Of a DNA stretch of 25,971 nucleotides, positions 22,635 to 25,971 are shown piece after piece; position 1 is the first letter of the stretch; each line of letters begins with the position of its first letter. Source of the stretch: an uncultured Wenzhouxiangella sp. (GTDB lineage: Bacteria > Pseudomonadota > Gammaproteobacteria > Xanthomonadales > Wenzhouxiangellaceae); contig CALEIM010000046.1 of the NCBI GenBank assembly GCA_937876395.1, forward strand, positions 1-25,971. Reading direction: 5' to 3'. The notes beneath the pieces were generated by a model. The model searched no databases. It was not told where the DNA came from and saw only the letters and a program-made list of their open reading frames with translations. The position numbers and the translations under genes are program-made.

Positions 22635-22963
22635 TGAACCCAATCCCGAATCCACTGCATGTATTCATCCAGCCCGTCACTGATCGAAACAACCAGCAGT
22701 TCGGGCACTTCATAGGGGTGGTGCGCCATCAGTTCCTGCTTGAGCGCATGAACGCGCGCCCGGCTGGTCTTGATGGTCAGCGGAATTTCGCGTTCGCGCT
22801 CGATCTGCCCCTGCCAGGGATAGGTCGAAGTCACTTCCGCGCCGGCGGTTACACAGGCTGCCAGCCGTTGTTCGACCAGCATGGCCGCCAGTCGTTCCGC
22901 TGTGGCGCGGTCAGGGCATGTCGTCAGCACCAGGCAGATTTTGTCACTCATGATGTCATCCAT
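22631..22963 (-). CDS. cutA: CutA family divalent-cation tolerance protein
   Basis: 110 residues. Family marks: LVLTTCPDRATAERLAAMLVEQRLAACV, STYPWQGQIEREREI, IKTSRARVHALKQELMAHHPYEVPELLV and a final W-x-x-D-W. CutA trimers resemble PII in fold; a role in metal tolerance was proposed in E. coli, but the molecular task is unclear. A second start at 22951 (MSDKICLVL) is possible; neither has a strong ribosome binding site. It heads cutA-dsbD-tlpA, beside groES, as in other gammaproteobacteria. Confidence 0.92.
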   Translation of the reverse strand: MDDIMSDKICLVLTTCPDRATAERLAAMLVEQRLAACVTAGAEVTSTYPWQGQIEREREIPLTIKTSRARVHALKQELMAHHPYEVPELLVVSISDGLDEYMQWIRDWVQ

Positions 22964-23010
22964 CGGATTTGAGGCGGTTCCAGGCAGCCATCGCGATGGC
23001 GCCCGCCCCT

Positions 23011-23039
23011 ATTCTGACAGCCCGGCCCCGACGACACAA
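23011..23039 (-). promoter_or_regulatory. Candidate promoter for cutA-dsbD
   Basis: On the minus strand ttgtgt (23039-23034) and cagaat (23016-23011) are separated by 17 bases, about 48 bases before the cutA start. Match to the consensus is modest. Confidence 0.25.
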
Positions 23040-23045
23040 AAATCA

Positions 23046-23057
23046 CGTGAATTCACG
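23046..23057. promoter_or_regulatory. 12-base perfect palindrome upstream of the groES promoter
   Basis: cgtgaattcacg is its own reverse complement and overlaps a second palindrome, tcacgtga (23043-23050). It ends nine bases before the -35 of the heat-shock promoter and lies close to the candidate cutA promoter, so it could serve either direction. No protein is assigned. Confidence 0.3.
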
Positions 23058-23066
23058 ACGGCGGCA

Positions 23067-23095
23067 CTTGAAATGGAAGCCCGGCATCACCATTT
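23067..23095 (+). promoter_or_regulatory. Sigma-32 (RpoH) heat-shock promoter of groES-groEL
   Basis: A full -35 cttgaaa (23067-23073) and a -10 caccattt (23088-23095, seven of eight to ccccatnt) are separated by 14 bases, within the known spacing for RpoH promoters. Transcription would start near 23102, giving a leader of about 144 bases with a small cgggc-gaat-gcccg hairpin at 23122-23135. I see no CIRCE inverted repeat, so control by RpoH rather than HrcA is inferred. Confidence 0.75.
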
Positions 23096-23245
23096 GGCAA
23101 GCGTGTCGGTGCTGCCGGACGCGGGCGAATGCCCGGAATGGCGCACCCAGGCTCAGAGCCGACCGGATCGAGGCGGATTCAAACTGCCCCGTCCGGCGGA
23201 ACCTGCTCAATCGAAAACTATTGATAGCGTAAGGGAGAAACACCC

Positions 23246-23536
23246 ATGAAACTGCGTCCTTTGCATGATCGCGTCATCGTCAAGCGGATGGATGAAGAGC
23301 GCACGACCCCCGGCGGGATCGTGATTCCTGACAGCGCCACTGAGAAGCCCATGCGCGGCGAAATCATGGCTGTCGGCAACGGCAAGATTCTCGACAACGG
23401 CGAACAACGCGCTCTGGATGTGAAAGTCGGCGATACGGTGCTGTTTGGCAAGTACTCCGGCACCGAAGTCAAGGTTGACGACGAAGAGCTGCTGGTGATG
23501 CGTGAAGACGACATCATGGCCGTCATCGAATCCTGA
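23246..23536 (+). CDS. groES: Co-chaperonin GroES
   Basis: 96 residues. MKLRPLHDRVIVKRMDEERT, the mobile loop TTPGGIVIPDSATEKP, and GDTVLFGKYSGTEVKVDDEELLVMREDDIMAV are textbook GroES. The heptamer caps GroEL in the cytoplasm. agggag about seven bases before the ATG sets the start. groEL follows 62 bases later; the pair is driven by the heat-shock promoter upstream. Confidence 0.98.
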   Translation: MKLRPLHDRVIVKRMDEERTTPGGIVIPDSATEKPMRGEIMAVGNGKILDNGEQRALDVKVGDTVLFGKYSGTEVKVDDEELLVMREDDIMAVIES

Positions 23537-23598
23537 AACCAACCCGACCCGACCGTAACGCATAGTTCAAAGACTCAAGATTCAGAGGAAACCAAATC

Positions 23599-25236
<1,638 letters not shown>

Positions 25237-25241
25237 AAACC

Positions 25242-25294
25242 CTTCAACGCCGTTGAAGCTGTAGCGATCCCCTGCGGGGGGTCGCTTATCTCTT
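25242..25294 (+). terminator. groEL terminator region, two hairpins
   Basis: A seven-pair hairpin (cttcaac 25242-25248, gttgaag 25252-25258) begins six bases after the stop. A second, gcgatcccc (25264-25272) with ggggg and tcgc (25277-25285), is GC-rich with one T-G pair and is followed by ttatctctt. The second is the better rho-independent terminator. Confidence 0.6.
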
Positions 25295-25334
25295 CCATTA
25301 AATTGTTCAATAGCAGCGACCCCGGCAAAGCGGG

Positions 25335-25340
25335 TATACT
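25335..25340 (+). promoter_or_regulatory. -10-like hexamer in the groEL-sodB gap
   Basis: tatact matches the -10 consensus at five of six positions. No good -35 sits 16-18 bases upstream. If used, it would give a sodB leader of about 200 bases, including the two hairpins that follow. Confidence 0.3.
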
Positions 25341-25367
25341 GCGCTCTTGTTCCTGAATAGTGTCCTG

Positions 25368-25421
25368 CAGCCAGAGAATTGGCTGGTTTGGCGATTGAGG
25401 TTAACGCATTCTCTGAATGCG
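25368..25421 (+). other. Two hairpins in the groEL-sodB gap
   Basis: cagcca (25368-25373) pairs with tggctg (25380-25385), and cgcattc (25405-25411) pairs with gaatgcg (25415-25421); both are perfect. They lie in a gap (25237-25549) that has no gene. They may belong to a structured sodB leader or to a small RNA; the remaining bases to 25549 show nothing I can name. Confidence 0.4.
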
Positions 25422-25549
25422 CCGGTCGACGCAATATCGATCTGTATCAAGTTTTGCATCAATGTGCCGGATCTCCAGCGCCTCAATTGCAGTTGTGCTA
25501 AAACGATGCCTTCAGGGTAATTCATCTCTTAGATTACAGGACGGAAATT

Positions 25550-25971
25550 ATGGCTTTTGAACTTCCCCCTCTCCCGTATGCAAAATCCGCACTGGCACCA
25601 CATATCTCCGAAGAAACGCTTGAATTCCATTACGGTAAACACCACCAGACCTACGTTGACAAGCTGAACGGGCTGGTACCGGGTACCGAATTTGAAGGCA
25701 AATCCCTGGAAGAGGTTATTCGCACCTCGTCAGGCGCCGTTTTCAATAATGCGGCACAGGTCTGGAACCACACTTTTTACTGGAACTGCCTGAGTCCTGA
25801 CGGCGGCGGTAATCCGACGGGCGCAGTTTCTGAAGCGATCACCGCAGCGTTTGGATCGTTTGAGAAGTTCAAGGAGGAATTTACCAACTCCGCCATAAAT
25901 AATTTTGGTTCGTCCTGGACGTGGCTGGTTAAAAAGGCTGACGGATCAGTCGGCATAGCCAACACCAGCAA
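25550..25971 (+). CDS. sodB: Superoxide dismutase, Fe-type (partial, 5' part)
   Basis: The frame opens at the ATG at 25550 after aggacgg and stays open to the window edge, giving 140 residues. MAFELPPLPYAKSALAPHIS, EFHYGKHHQTYVDKLN with metal ligand H27, and FNNAAQVWNHTFYWN with ligand H74 are Fe-SOD marks, followed by NNFGSSWTWLVKKADGS. The enzyme converts superoxide to oxygen and hydrogen peroxide in the cytoplasm. The last two metal ligands (Asp and His) lie past the window. Fe is preferred over Mn because of the SodB-like AAQVWNHTFYW stretch. Confidence 0.95.
   Translation, partial: MAFELPPLPYAKSALAPHISEETLEFHYGKHHQTYVDKLNGLVPGTEFEGKSLEEVIRTSSGAVFNNAAQVWNHTFYWNCLSPDGGGNPTGAVSEAITAAFGSFEKFKEEFTNSAINNFGSSWTWLVKKADGSVGIANTS

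Noticed and set aside
23096..23245. CIRCE element for HrcA in the groES leader
   Set aside because: No ttagcactc/gagtgctaa inverted repeat is present; the leader has only a small GC hairpin.
25237..25549. tRNA gene in the groEL-sodB gap
   Set aside because: The hairpins do not form a cloverleaf and there is no T-loop motif or acceptor stem pairing.

Overview
The window (25,971 bases, GC-rich) reads as ordinary chromosome of a Gram-negative gammaproteobacterium. The Pil-Chp twitching-chemotaxis operon, the gshB-tonB-yqgE-ruvX-pyrB string, the accB-accC pair with aroQ, and the cutA-dsbD block beside groES-groEL are gene orders I know from Pseudomonas, Xanthomonas and Xylella. A member of or near the Xanthomonadales (for example a Wenzhouxiangella-like organism) is my best guess. 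That is inference from gene order and protein resemblance, not from a search. I saw no rRNA or tRNA gene, no transposase or phage gene, and no CRISPR array.

Layout. 1-323 is the 3' end of a TonB-dependent receptor (BtuB-like). 324-639 is non-coding and holds a long hairpin and one solitary type I-E-like CRISPR repeat. Leftward genes follow: sufT, an M1 aminopeptidase lipoprotein and a PII protein (with glnB first in transcription order). ubiK points right. A tightly overlapping leftward operon gshB>tonB>yqgE>ruvX>pyrB occupies 4104-7819. From a divergent intergenic region at 7820-8009 the rightward pilG-pilI-pilJ-chpA-chpC operon runs to 17347 and ends at a terminator hairpin that overlaps the accC stop codon. 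Leftward aroQ>accB>accC and leftward cutA>dsbD>tlpA-like follow. The right end carries groES-groEL behind a clear sigma-32-type promoter, a terminator, a structured 313-base gap, and the first 140 codons of sodB, cut by the window edge.

How the genes work together. PilJ is the receptor, PilI and ChpC the CheW-type couplers, ChpA the kinase and PilG the output regulator for type IV pilus motility. pilH, pilK and chpB, known from Pseudomonas aeruginosa, are absent here. DsbD moves electrons across the inner membrane and the adjacent TlpA-like thioredoxin is a plausible recipient. AccB/AccC start fatty-acid synthesis; GroES/GroEL, SodB, GshB and SufT serve protein folding, oxidative stress and iron-sulfur assembly.

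Most notable points: the orphan CRISPR-like repeat; a DsbD with a duplicated N-terminal alpha domain; a 19-codon reading frame overlapping the chpA start; a palindrome over the expected sufT transcription start; an intergenic repeat present twice; a composition change inside groEL; and acidic 36-base tandem repeats inside chpA. I found no convincing wholly new multi-gene system.
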